Below are positions 1 to 8,162 of a stretch of DNA of 64,000 bases, in pieces; the first letter of the stretch is position 1, and each line of letters opens with the position of its first letter. Source of the stretch: Streptomyces sp. 840.1 (GTDB lineage Bacteria > Actinomycetota > Actinomycetes > Streptomycetales > Streptomycetaceae); NCBI RefSeq assembly GCF_003751445.1, contig NZ_RJUU01000003.1, forward strand, positions 1,240,001 through 1,304,000, written 5' to 3'. A program made the position numbers and the translations under genes. The notes under the pieces were generated by a model that did no database searches, was not told the DNA's origin, and saw nothing but the letters and a program-made list of their open reading frames with translations.

Positions 1-4
1 CCGG

Positions 5-865
5 TCATCCGGCCTTGTCGGCCTGTTCCGTGCCGGTGGCGCGGGAAATCCATTCGAGTGCGGCGTCGACCTGATTGAAGGAGAACAGGTGCAGACCCTC
101 GACCGACATTTCAGCGAAGGAGATCTCCTGCTGTACGGCGCGCAGCAGGTCCATGGGTTCATAGGAACGTCCCAGCAGAAGACTGCCGACCATGCCGTGC
201 TGTCCGGACAAATACCGTACGGACTGTCCGACACCGATTCTGACTGACAGTTCGATCAGTTTCCTGGCCTGCAGCGGAGCCGCGACACCGATCCGAAGCG
301 GCAGGGTGATGCCGCGGTCACGAGCGGACCGCACCCACGAGGTCAGGGCGGAGGCGTCGAAACAGAGCTGGCTCACCATGTAGTCGGCGTAGTGCTGCTT
401 GAGCGCCAGAGCCTCCGACAGCTCGTCCTCGCCGATTTTCGGGTGACCCTCCGGGTAACAGCCGACCCCGAGCCGGGTCAGCCCGTGGTCGAACTCGCGC
501 AGTTCCCGCAGCACGTCCAGGGCCTCGCTGTATGGTCCGACGGGCTCCTCTCCGTCGCCGCCGACCACGAACAGTTCGTCGACCCCGAGGTCGGTCACCC
601 CGCTTACGAACTCGCGCAGTTGTGCCCGCCCCGCGACCATGCGGGCAGCCAGATGGGGCACGACCCGGAGCCCTGACCGACGGGCGGCCGCCACGTGGTC
701 GAGGGTCCGTGACAGCCCGAACTTCGGCGAGCACGTGATGCTTATCGTCGTTCCCGCCGGCACTGCGGCCGCCTTCCCTTCCGCGCCCTTCAACGGAATG
801 ATTTCGATGCTGGAAGCACGGACGATCTCTTCGATCGTCGGCTTCCGGCCAGCAGATCGCACCAT
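5..865 (-). CDS. Methylenetetrahydrofolate reductase-like protein
   Basis: This 286-residue protein looks like a soluble member of the MTHFR/MetF flavoprotein superfamily, which interconverts methylene- and methyl-tetrahydrofolate in one-carbon metabolism. The family-type PEGHP motif lies near residue 138, and the following stretch with SQLCFDAS and the RIGVAAPL segment fits the TIM-barrel fold. The length is close to that of bacterial MetF. The gene is complete, with its stop at the window edge. It is divergent from the SDR at 1077 and has no ECF41-type promoter word upstream. It may be a specialised paralogue (for example linked to demethylation) rather than the housekeeping methionine enzyme; the sequence alone does not settle this. 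Confidence 0.72.
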   Translation of the reverse strand: MVRSAGRKPTIEEIVRASSIEIIPLKGAEGKAAAVPAGTTISITCSPKFGLSRTLDHVAAARRSGLRVVPHLAARMVAGRAQLREFVSGVTDLGVDELFVVGGDGEEPVGPYSEALDVLRELREFDHGLTRLGVGCYPEGHPKIGEDELSEALALKQHYADYMVSQLCFDASALTSWVRSARDRGITLPLRIGVAAPLQARKLIELSVRIGVGQSVRYLSGQHGMVGSLLLGRSYEPMDLLRAVQQEISFAEMSVEGLHLFSFNQVDAALEWISRATGTEQADKAG

Positions 866-1076
866 CGCTGTTTCCCGCCTTCTTGAGCTGGAGCACGTTG
901 GATCGGGCGTGTGGCCTCGAATTTCGGCAAGAGCGTACGACGGTGATCGTTAGACGCTTGTTAACCGCGACTTCGCCGCGTTATCCGCCCGTTAGCCGTC
1001 GTTGCTCCTCGGCCGCCCGTGTTCCAGGCTCGGTGTGGCGGTACGGCGCCGCCGGGCATGGACGGAGAAGACAGCA

Positions 1077-1883
1077 ATGACTCTTGATATTCGACTCGAC
1101 GGACGCACCGCTCTGATCACAGGAGGCGGGAGCGGCCTCGGTCTCGCGGTGGCGCGGCTGCTGCACCAACAGGGCGCCGCTGTCGCCCTCGTCGGCCGAA
1201 CCCGGGCGAAACTGGAGGAAGCCGCGGAGAGGGTCGCCGAAGGCGGTGACAGCCCGGTGCTGACCGTGGTGGCCGACGTCACCGACGATGACGCCGTCAC
1301 CCGTGCGGTGCGTAACGTGCACGAGTGGCAGGGCCGGCTGGACATCGTGGTCAACTCCGCGGCGCCCCTGCTGGCGGTCAGCCCCCTGGCCGATGTCGAC
1401 GAGGCCGTCGTGAGTGACGCGCTGAGCGCCAAGACCGTCGGCTATCTCCGGGTCGCCCGCACCGCCCTTCCTCTCATCGAGAAGGGGGGTACCGGACGCA
1501 TCATCAACATCGCGGGCATGGCGGCGCACGTGCTGGTTCCCAACATCGGGGTCGCCGCCGCGGTGAACGCCGCCGTCGTCGCCCTGACCAGCTATCTGGC
1601 GGCCGAGGCAGCACCACAAGGTGTGCTGGTGAACGGCATCTCACCGGGCATGACACTGACGCAGGTCTGGCAGGACCGGCACGCGGCCACCGCCGAGGAG
1701 AAAAACGTCACGCCGGAGCAGGTGCGCGACGTCATGGTCGACAACCTCGGCATTCGCCTCGGTCGCTGGGGCCGCCCCGAAGAGATCGCCGCCGCGGCTC
1801 TCTTCCTCGCCTCCGACCTGTCGACCTACGTGACAGGGCAGACCCTGCAGGTCGACGGCGGGCTCGGCAAGTCCGTCATCTGA
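1077..1883 (+). CDS. SDR-family protein with degenerate catalytic site
   Basis: This 268-residue protein has the short-chain dehydrogenase/reductase fold. The nucleotide-binding TGGGSGLG motif is near residue 16, the NSAA motif stands in place of NNAG, and the C-terminal VDGG ends the fold. The ATG at 1077 was chosen because GGAGAAG lies 6 bases upstream. Where active SDRs have YxxxK followed by AA(V/L), this protein reads GVAAAVNAAV, so both the catalytic Tyr and Lys appear to be replaced (by Ala and Asn). It probably binds NAD(P)(H) but may be a non-catalytic or mechanistically altered member. It is divergent from the MTHFR-like gene. Confidence 0.8.
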   Translation: MTLDIRLDGRTALITGGGSGLGLAVARLLHQQGAAVALVGRTRAKLEEAAERVAEGGDSPVLTVVADVTDDDAVTRAVRNVHEWQGRLDIVVNSAAPLLAVSPLADVDEAVVSDALSAKTVGYLRVARTALPLIEKGGTGRIINIAGMAAHVLVPNIGVAAAVNAAVVALTSYLAAEAAPQGVLVNGISPGMTLTQVWQDRHAATAEEKNVTPEQVRDVMVDNLGIRLGRWGRPEEIAAAALFLASDLSTYVTGQTLQVDGGLGKSVI

Positions 1884-2064
1884 CGAACGGAGAGGAACAT
1901 ACGCGGCGATCGCAGAGGCGGTCCGCGAAGCCTGAGCGGCGCGCTCGCCGGGCGGAGATGCGACTGTGCTACGGCCGCGTCCGAGGACGGCTACGGAGAC
2001 ATCGGCGTCAAGGAGTAGCGTTTGACGGGTGTTCCGTGACCCGTCGCGTCGGCGCGAGGGAGGG

Positions 2065-2406
2065 TTACGCCACTGATCCCACGACGACCGCCGTACACAG
2101 GAGCGTCACGACGTTGAGCATGACCATGGCGAGCAGGGTGCCTCGCAACCATCGCCTGAGCCGGACATGGTGCGCCGCTTCGGCCGCGCCGACACTGCCG
2201 TCGATGTGTTCCGTCACCATGCGAGCCACGTATTTCTGCTCCGCGAGGTACCACGATTCGATGGCGCACTTCTGCTCGCGGCTCAATCCGTCCCGCGTCT
2301 CGGTGAAGGCCATCACTCGTCGTCGAGCGGCACTGAGATGACCCTCCTGGTACAGATAGGCCTCTATGGCGGCCAGGCCACGGGTGGTCTGCTGGTTCGT
2401 GTTCAA
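2065..2406 (-). CDS. Small membrane-anchored protein, paralogue A
   Basis: This 113-residue protein has an acidic/basic helical N-terminal two thirds and one C-terminal hydrophobic segment (about residues 84-110) that probably anchors it in the membrane. It is clearly paralogous to the product of 36357-36698 (same length, shared AIEAYLY, SAARRRV and GAAEAAHH-type stretches). I chose a TTG start at 2406 because the paralogue starts with ATG at exactly the corresponding codon and both have a GGAGCG sequence just upstream; an ATG 84 bases further upstream is possible but unmatched in the paralogue. Function is unknown. It resembles small DUF3040-like actinobacterial membrane proteins only in general layout. 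Confidence 0.7.
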   Translation of the reverse strand: MNTNQQTTRGLAAIEAYLYQEGHLSAARRRVMAFTETRDGLSREQKCAIESWYLAEQKYVARMVTEHIDGSVGAAEAAHHVRLRRWLRGTLLAMVMLNVVTLLCTAVVVGSVA

Positions 2407-2574
2407 GATCCGCTCCCATAGTCGGTGGCCCGGCCCCATGCCCCGGGCCGGGCTTCGGGGATCGCGAGGACCCATGTACCGCGTACTCATGTCGACCCGT
2501 GAACGTACCGAGCCGCCTTCACGTCCCAGGGGTGCCGAGAAGGCGTCCCGTCGCGAACACCGGAGGGTCGTGGT

Positions 2575-3294
2575 CTAGCTTGTCGCCCGAGCCGCTTCGT
2601 CGATGAGCCGCGCGACCTCACCGGGACGCGCAACGCTCACCGCATGGGAAGCGGAGACGTTCACCACGGTGGCCCTCGCGCGCTCGGCCATGAACGTCTG
2701 TGCCCGCGCGGGGATGTTGCGGTCCTCGGTGGCCACGAGAACCCAGGACGGGACGTTCCGCCACGCCGGAGCCGAAGCCCCCTCCGCGAGTGCGGCGTCG
2801 GCTACGGGGCGCTGGGTGGCAGCCATGACCGCCGCGGTCCCTTCCGGGACATCGGCGGCGAACTGCTGAGGGAACTTGCTCCTGTCGATGTAGAGGTCCA
2901 CGACCTCGACACCGCCGGGTTGCGTGACCGCAACCGGCTGAAGTGTCTCTCCGAGAGTGCTGCCCGGGAACTTGCCGGACAGGGCGACCGCGCTCTCGCC
3001 CTCGTCCGGCAGGAAGGCCGCGACGAAGACGAGCGCCTTGACGTTGTCGAGTCCGGTGGCGGCGTTGCTGATGACCGAGCCGCCGTAGGAGTGCCCCGCG
3101 AGGACCACAGGTCCGTCGATGGAGGCCACGAGCTGTCTCACGTACGTGCTGTCGGTGGCCAGTCCACGCAGCGGATTGCTCGCGGCCACCACCGGATAGT
3201 CGTGGGACTGGAGTCTTTCGATTACGCCGTTCCAGCTCGAGGAGTCCGCGAACGCGCCGTGAACGAGGACAATGGTCGGCTTCTGTGCACTCAC
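2575..3294 (-). CDS. Alpha/beta hydrolase, cytoplasmic paralogue
   Basis: This 239-residue alpha/beta-hydrolase-fold enzyme shows the VHGAFAD oxyanion-region motif near residue 11, the nucleophile elbow GHSYGGS (Ser near residue 69) and a C-terminal ASHAVSVARPGEV segment that should carry the catalytic His. The substrate is not predictable. The start is GTG, following a GAAAGG-type ribosome-binding site. It is a close paralogue of the secreted hydrolase at 52962-53804: the sequences match along nearly their whole length, but this copy lacks the signal peptide, so the pair looks like one enzyme made for two compartments. It lies upstream of, and in the same direction as, the small membrane protein gene at 2065. 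Confidence 0.8.
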   Translation of the reverse strand: MSAQKPTIVLVHGAFADSSSWNGVIERLQSHDYPVVAASNPLRGLATDSTYVRQLVASIDGPVVLAGHSYGGSVISNAATGLDNVKALVFVAAFLPDEGESAVALSGKFPGSTLGETLQPVAVTQPGGVEVVDLYIDRSKFPQQFAADVPEGTAAVMAATQRPVADAALAEGASAPAWRNVPSWVLVATEDRNIPARAQTFMAERARATVVNVSASHAVSVARPGEVARLIDEAARATS

Positions 3295-3358
3295 TGGGGT
3301 GGCCTTTCGTTGTTCAATACCGGATCACGCGCGTCGTCGGGCGAATGGCCACGAAGGG

Positions 3359-4309
3359 TCAGCCGGTACCCAGGGCCTTGCGCAGGACGTGGATGGCCTG
3401 CTCGATCGCCGCCGTCGATGCCTGAGTTCCGCGGACCGGGTTCAGCATCATGAAGTCGTGAAGACTGGCGTTGTAGCGGATGCTCGTGGTGGCCACGCCC
3501 GCCTGGGTCAACTTGGCGGCGTACGCCTCGCCTTCGTCACGGAGCACGTCGTTCTCGTCGACCACGATGAACGCCGGCGGCAACCCCTGGAGGTCCTCCT
3601 GAGTCGCACGCAGCGGGGAAGCGGTGATCTGGTTCCGCTCGGCAGGGTCGGTGGTATAGGCGTTCCAGAACCACTCCATCGCCTTCGCCGTCAGGTGCGG
3701 GCCATGGGCGAAGGTCCGGTAGCTCTCGGTGTTCTGCCCCGCGTCGGTGACGGGGTAGTACAACGACTGGTGCAGGAAGGTCACGTCACCACGCCGCTTG
3801 GCCAGGTGGGTGAGAGCGGCGCTCATGTTGCCGCCCACTGAGTCACCGGCGACGACCAGACGCGAACCGTCCAGTCCCTCGTCCCCGCCCTTGGCTGTGA
3901 CCCACTGGGCGGTGGCGTACGCCTGCTCGATGGCGACGGGGTACTTGGCTTCCGGGGAGCGGTCGTACTCCACGAAGACGACGGCCGCCTCGGCGCCCAC
4001 AGCCAGCTCACGGACCAGGCGGTCGTGCGTGCCGGCGTCGCCCAGGATCCAGCCACCGCCGTGGACGTAGAGAATCACCGGCAGGTCAGCAGTGCTGCCG
4101 ACGGGCTTGACGATGCGTACCCGCACGTCACCGACCCGGGCGGGAACAGTGATCCACTTCTCTTCCACGTCGAACTTCTCGATCGGCCCGGACTGAACGT
4201 CGTCGAGCAACTTGCGGGCCCCTTCGACCCCGAGCTCGTACAGCAGCGGCGGCCGGGCGGTCGCGTCGGCGAAGTCCTGTGCGGCGGGTTCGAGAACAAT
4301 GTCGCTCAC
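3359..4309 (-). CDS. HSL-type alpha/beta hydrolase (esterase/lipase)
   Basis: This 316-residue protein belongs to the hormone-sensitive-lipase-like esterases. The oxyanion motif HGGG sits in YVHGGGWILG, the nucleophile in GDSVGG, the acid residue in the DENDVLRDE region, and the His in LHDFMML near the C-terminus. It should hydrolyse carboxyl esters in the cytoplasm. I chose the GTG at 4309 because AGGAG lies 6 bases upstream. The ATG at 4351 would begin only 8 bases from the -10 element of the upstream promoter-like site and has no ribosome-binding site. The promoter at 4359-4385 suggests it belongs to the ECF41-type regulon. Confidence 0.82.
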   Translation of the reverse strand: MSDIVLEPAAQDFADATARPPLLYELGVEGARKLLDDVQSGPIEKFDVEEKWITVPARVGDVRVRIVKPVGSTADLPVILYVHGGGWILGDAGTHDRLVRELAVGAEAAVVFVEYDRSPEAKYPVAIEQAYATAQWVTAKGGDEGLDGSRLVVAGDSVGGNMSAALTHLAKRRGDVTFLHQSLYYPVTDAGQNTESYRTFAHGPHLTAKAMEWFWNAYTTDPAERNQITASPLRATQEDLQGLPPAFIVVDENDVLRDEGEAYAAKLTQAGVATTSIRYNASLHDFMMLNPVRGTQASTAAIEQAIHVLRKALGTG

Positions 4310-4358
4310 GGCGTACTCCTCGAAAGGTAGCGGTTCTCCAAAGGCTGTCACCTCACAA

Positions 4359-4385
4359 GACAGGGCCGTGGACTCAGGTGTGACA
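4359..4385 (-). promoter_or_regulatory. ECF41-type promoter (one mismatch) for the 4309 esterase
   Basis: Read on the minus strand this is TGTCACA, 15 bases, CTGTC. The -10 element ends 50 bases from the GTG start of the esterase. The single mismatch to the window consensus is in the second base of CGGTC. Confidence 0.6.
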
Positions 4386-4411
4386 CTGTTGGAGCCGAGA
4401 CTCCGTAGCCC

Positions 4412-5212
4412 TCATTCAACGTCCAACGTTTCAGCCGTCGCGGCCGCGTCGGCGAGCTTCGGCAGCGGGGAGCCGTCGATGTACAGGTCGACGTGTTCGT
4501 TGTAGAACGCGGTCAGCCCGGCGATGCGATGGGCATGGATGGTCGGGAAGTCGTACATCCAGGCGATGTCCTCGTGCGCGGCCTTGTCGCTGTCGAACGA
4601 CCAGTAGCCGCTGGTGGTCCCCTTGTAGGGGCATCGCGTCACTGTGTCCGAGGACCGCAGGCGGCTCCAGTCGATGTTCGCGCGGTCGAGGTAGTAGCGG
4701 GTCGGCAGGCCGGTCTCGAACAGTTTCACGCAGTTGGTGGCCTCCGCCAGCACGACACCGTCCACCTCGACCCTGACGCTGCTGCTGGACCGCAGGGCGT
4801 CAACGCGCGAATAGGGACTGCGGGGATGGGCGAAGACCGGTTCGTCCTCCTCGAACCAGGTGTCCAGCGCCTCCCATTCGAAACGCACGGTGTCGCGCAA
4901 GGCTCCAGGAGCGCCTTCCCCCCAGACCCACGCCGCCCCCGGACGAGCCTCCGATCCCACCAGCAGAGAGTGCCGGTGGGCGGGGCCGGCGCCCAGTTGC
5001 TCCGTGTGCTTGTCGTCGTGCAGCACTCCGTCCACCAGGTCCTCGACCGGGATGCTGAACTGGGGGTACGCCTGCCATTCCCACACGTACAGGGCGCGGC
5101 GGGTGTCGAAGACGACACGGCCGCCGATCACTCCACGGATGCGGCGCGGTACGGGCTCCACGTGCCCGACCGGGACGATGAAGCTCGGGTGCAGGACGCT
5201 TTCGGTTGCCAT
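4412..5212 (-). CDS. DUF427-domain protein
   Basis: This 266-residue protein contains the DUF427 fold, apparently twice. The first copy, around residues 30-60, includes VVFDTRRALYVWE; the second, around residues 145-245, includes VLAEATNCVKLFETGLPTRYYL and CPYKGTTSGYWSF, the family's signature segments. DUF427 proteins are widespread in actinobacteria and fungi and have no established reaction that I can name. The gene stands alone, divergent from the MFS gene. I see no good ECF41-type promoter on its strand in the 318-base intergenic region. Confidence 0.8.
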   Translation of the reverse strand: MATESVLHPSFIVPVGHVEPVPRRIRGVIGGRVVFDTRRALYVWEWQAYPQFSIPVEDLVDGVLHDDKHTEQLGAGPAHRHSLLVGSEARPGAAWVWGEGAPGALRDTVRFEWEALDTWFEEDEPVFAHPRSPYSRVDALRSSSSVRVEVDGVVLAEATNCVKLFETGLPTRYYLDRANIDWSRLRSSDTVTRCPYKGTTSGYWSFDSDKAAHEDIAWMYDFPTIHAHRIAGLTAFYNEHVDLYIDGSPLPKLADAAATAETLDVE

Positions 5213-5416
5213 GTGATCACCTTGGATTCGCTGATGAGGCGCTCGCCGTAACGGTGTTCGTCACTGCGGGCGGCTTCGCTCCGGTCGGGCCGACGGCCCA
5301 CACCTACTCGTTTCGATGCTAGCGGCTGCGCCCGAGCGGTCCGCGAAAGGGCGTAGCGTGCACCACACATCGTTGTCACACCGTGTTGCTCGTCCTGGTG
5401 TCGCGGAGACAGTCGG

Positions 5417-5443
5417 TGTCACATGTCCGGGGCGGCCCGGGTC
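5417..5443 (+). promoter_or_regulatory. ECF41-type promoter (one mismatch) for the MFS gene
   Basis: TGTCACA, 15 bases, GGGTC, with the -10 end 87 bases upstream of the MFS ATG. Another TGTCACA at 5374-5380 lacks a matching -10 (TGGTG). Apart from these, the 5213-5530 intergenic region shows nothing recognisable. Confidence 0.6.
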
Positions 5444-5530
5444 AATGAACCGTAACTGTTCCACGTCAAGCCGGCCGCACCGCCGCATCGCTCCGGGTCG
5501 CCTGTCCCGGATGACCCCAGGACACCCCGC

Positions 5531-7072
5531 ATGGACGACTCCCCCGCTCCGCACGGCCCCGCCCCGCTACGCATCGACAGTGCCCGGGGGCGGTGGACCT
5601 TGCTGGTCACCGTTGTGGGGTCCGGCGTGGTGATGCTCGGCTCGACCGTCACGAACGTCGCGCTGCCGCACATCGGTGACGACTTCGACGCCGGCCTCGC
5701 CACGCTCCAGTGGACGGTCAACGCCTACATGCTGACGCTGGCGGGGCTGATCCTGCTCGGCGGAGCGCTGGGAGACCGTTTCGGGCGGCGCCGCGTCTTC
5801 GTCCTGGGCGTCGTGTGGTTCGCCGTGGCATCGCTGCTGTGCGGTCTGGCCCCGGGGGCCATCACTTTGATCGCTGCCCGAGCACTGCAGGGAGTCGGCG
5901 GTGCCCTGCTCACCCCCGGGTCGCTGGCGATCATCGAGGCTTCCTTCCACCCCGACGACCGGCCGCGCGCGATCGGCCTGTGGTCGGGGTTCGGTGCTGT
6001 CGGCGCGGCGCTCGGGCCACTTCTGGGCGGATGGCTGGTGGACGGCCCCGGCTGGCGCTGGACCTTTCTGCTGAGCGTCGTCCCGGCACTGCTGTGCGTC
6101 CCGATCGCGCTGCGCCATGTCCCGGAATCGGTGGGCTCGTCCGCGGAGGACGTGGATGGCACGAGCGCGGCGACGAGCCCAGCGATGCGACCGCGACGAC
6201 ACGGATTCGACGTGTCCGGCGCCGTCCTGGGCGCCCTGACACTCGCCCTGCTCACTTACGCACTGACCGAAGCGCGGAACAGCGGACCGGCGGCTCTCGC
6301 GGCGGCTGTGACCGGCCTCCTGGCAGGAGCCGCGTTCCTTCGCGTGGAGCGACGCGGCACCGCTCCGATGATGCCGTTGTCCATCTTCGAGTCCCGGCAG
6401 TTCACCGCCATCAACCTGATCACACTGTGTGTCTATGCGGGAACGGGCGGGTTCTTCTTCCTGACCGCTATTCAGCTGCAGCTCGTGGTCGGGTACTCGG
6501 CGTCGTCGGCGGGCGCGGCCATGTTGCCGACAACCGTGCTGATGCTGTTGTTCTCGTCCCGTTCCGGAATGCTCGCCCAGCGTCTGGGGGCGCGGATCCC
6601 GCTCACCGTCGGCCCGCTGGTGTGCGGGACGGGCATGCTGATGATGGTGCGCGTGGGTCCTGGCTCGTCCTACCTCGACGACGTTCTCCCCGCTCTGCTG
6701 GTCATGGGAACCGGCATGGTCGTCATGGTGGCTCCGCTGACCGTGACCTTGCTGTCCTCGGTGCATCCCTCGAACGCCGGGCTGGCCAGTGGCATCAACA
6801 ACGCCGCAGCCCGGGCGGCCGGTCTGCTGTCCGTGGCGGCGTTGCCGCTACTGATCGGGATGGATCCGGGAAGCTACCGGCCGGGCGTGGCCTTCGCTAC
6901 GTCCTTCAACCGCGCCATGCCGCTGTGCGCGGGCCTGCTGGCCATCGGCGGAGCCGTGGCCTTCGTGACCCTGCGGCAGGCCGCGGCGCCTCCTCGGCGC
7001 GGGCGGGCACACAGCTGGCTCATGGAGCCGCCGCTGACCTCCCGCTTCGTTGATGACGACGTCGCCGGATAG
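5531..7072 (+). CDS. MFS drug exporter, DHA2 (EmrB/QacA-like) type
   Basis: This 513-residue polytopic protein fits the 14-helix DHA2 drug:proton antiporter group. Motif C is present (GPLLGGWLVDGPGWRWTF near residue 160), as is the loop 2-3 motif GGALGDRFGRRRVF (around residue 76), and the family-typical NVALPHIGDDF lies in the first helix region. Such proteins export hydrophobic or cationic compounds with proton influx across the cytoplasmic membrane. Substrate cannot be told from sequence. The promoter-like site at 5417 suggests co-regulation with the stress genes of the window. The ribosome-binding site before this ATG is weak (CCAGGACACC). Confidence 0.88.
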   Translation: MDDSPAPHGPAPLRIDSARGRWTLLVTVVGSGVVMLGSTVTNVALPHIGDDFDAGLATLQWTVNAYMLTLAGLILLGGALGDRFGRRRVFVLGVVWFAVASLLCGLAPGAITLIAARALQGVGGALLTPGSLAIIEASFHPDDRPRAIGLWSGFGAVGAALGPLLGGWLVDGPGWRWTFLLSVVPALLCVPIALRHVPESVGSSAEDVDGTSAATSPAMRPRRHGFDVSGAVLGALTLALLTYALTEARNSGPAALAAAVTGLLAGAAFLRVERRGTAPMMPLSIFESRQFTAINLITLCVYAGTGGFFFLTAIQLQLVVGYSASSAGAAMLPTTVLMLLFSSRSGMLAQRLGARIPLTVGPLVCGTGMLMMVRVGPGSSYLDDVLPALLVMGTGMVVMVAPLTVTLLSSVHPSNAGLASGINNAAARAAGLLSVAALPLLIGMDPGSYRPGVAFATSFNRAMPLCAGLLAIGGAVAFVTLRQAAAPPRRGRAHSWLMEPPLTSRFVDDDVAG

Positions 7073-7094
7073 AAACCGTCCGGGATCGCCCACC

Positions 7095-7121
7095 TGTCAC
7101 ATCGGCGGACGCCCGTCGGTC
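7095..7121 (+). promoter_or_regulatory. ECF41-type promoter for the 7195 cupin gene
   Basis: Exact TGTCACA, 15 bases, CGGTC; the -10 end is 73 bases from the ATG at 7195. Confidence 0.75.
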
Positions 7122-7194
7122 TTCTTGTACAGGGACCGCCGTCCAGCGGATCTCGTGGCGCCATTCACGCGCTGACAGCAGGAAGGAATCAGAT

Positions 7195-7689
7195 ATGTCA
7201 TATCCCTACCCGGAGCAGAAGTACTGGGGCGAGGACGGTGAAGTCAGCGCCGTCTTCCGGCCCGCCACCACACCGCCGGCCATCGGTGCGACCGGTATCG
7301 GGAAGGACGCCACCCACTATCTGGCGACCACGGACACCACCCGGGGCGAGTTCGGGTTGTACCGGGTGGAGATGCGGCCCAGGGCGGGCGGACCCAAGAC
7401 GCACTACCACAAGCGGATCTCGGAGTCGTTCTACATCCTGGACGGCACCGTGCGGGTCTTCGACGGCGTGCAGTGGGTGGACGCGCGGAAGGGAGATTTC
7501 CTGCACGTCCCTCAAGGCGGGCTGCACGCCTTCCGCAACGACTCGGACGCACCGGCCGACATGCTGCTTCTCTTCACACCAGGTGCCCCACGCGAGGAGT
7601 ATTTCGAGCAGGTGTCGCAACTGGCGCACGCCTCCGAGGAGGAGCGCGCGGCGTTCTTCGACAAGCACGACTCGTACTTCGTGGAATAG
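7195..7689 (+). CDS. Cupin-domain protein
   Basis: This 164-residue single-domain cupin carries motif 1 (THYHKRISESFYILDGTVRV, residues about 70-90) with two metal-type His and a Glu, and motif 2 (PQGGLHAFRN) with the third His. Cupins of this layout usually bind one divalent metal and act as small oxygenases, isomerases or binding proteins; no substrate is predictable. A strong AGGAAGGAAT-like ribosome-binding site precedes the ATG. It is transcribed from an exact copy of the window's ECF41-type promoter. Two further cupin genes (36927 and the split gene at 39217) lie in the window. Confidence 0.82.
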   Translation: MSYPYPEQKYWGEDGEVSAVFRPATTPPAIGATGIGKDATHYLATTDTTRGEFGLYRVEMRPRAGGPKTHYHKRISESFYILDGTVRVFDGVQWVDARKGDFLHVPQGGLHAFRNDSDAPADMLLLFTPGAPREEYFEQVSQLAHASEEERAAFFDKHDSYFVE

Positions 7690-7784
7690 GACCCAGCGAC
7701 CACCGCGGAGCTGGGGATGACCGTTGGCTTCGACGACGGCCCGGTGACGTAGACGACCCGGCTCCCGGGCTCAGCCAGTACGGC

Positions 7785-7998
7785 TCCCCGGCCCGGATCC
7801 GCGAGGCCGGACGACGACGGCTGGTCACACTGATCCGCCCGCAGGCGCCCAGGACGGCCAGGCGGCTCATCGTCGAGGTCTCCACCGCGCTCGACGAGCC
7901 GACCGTCGTGGTCGCGCGGACCGACGCGGCCGCGCTGATCGTCCCCAGCCTCGCCGGCTCGCTCACAGCAGTCCTTGAGCAGCGCGGACTCATCGACG
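7785..7998 (+). pseudogene. Remnant of an IS110-family transposase
   Basis: One frame of this otherwise gene-poor 473-base gap encodes about 70 residues that read like the middle of IS110-type transposases: RRRLVTLIRPQAPRTARRL, then STALDEPTVVVARTDAAA, then VPSLAGSLTAVLEQR. There is no start, no N-terminal DEDD catalytic part and no C-terminal helix-hairpin domain, so this is a decayed fragment. It lies between the cupin gene and the adenylation gene and marks an old insertion or rearrangement point. No element ends could be recognised. Confidence 0.55.
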
Positions 7999-8162
7999 TC
8001 GGGCACGGCACCGGCCTCCCCACGGCAGCCATCCACAACCCCCGTTCGGCGGCACACCCTCCGTCGCCTTCGACGTATTCAGCCGCTGACACGTCTTCGG
8101 TCCCCTGCGCCGCGGAACACCCCTTACGCCGCCTGCGAGGCCGCGACAAGAAAGGACCACCC

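Noticed and set aside
1884..2064. Possible gene tail after the 1077 SDR (ASEDGYGDIGVKE then stop)
   Set aside because: Too short, without start or recognisable family; may be chance or an old relic.
5374..5400. TGTCACA upstream of the MFS gene at 5374
   Set aside because: At 15 bases the sequence is TGGTG, not CGGTC; the better copy 37 bases downstream was kept.
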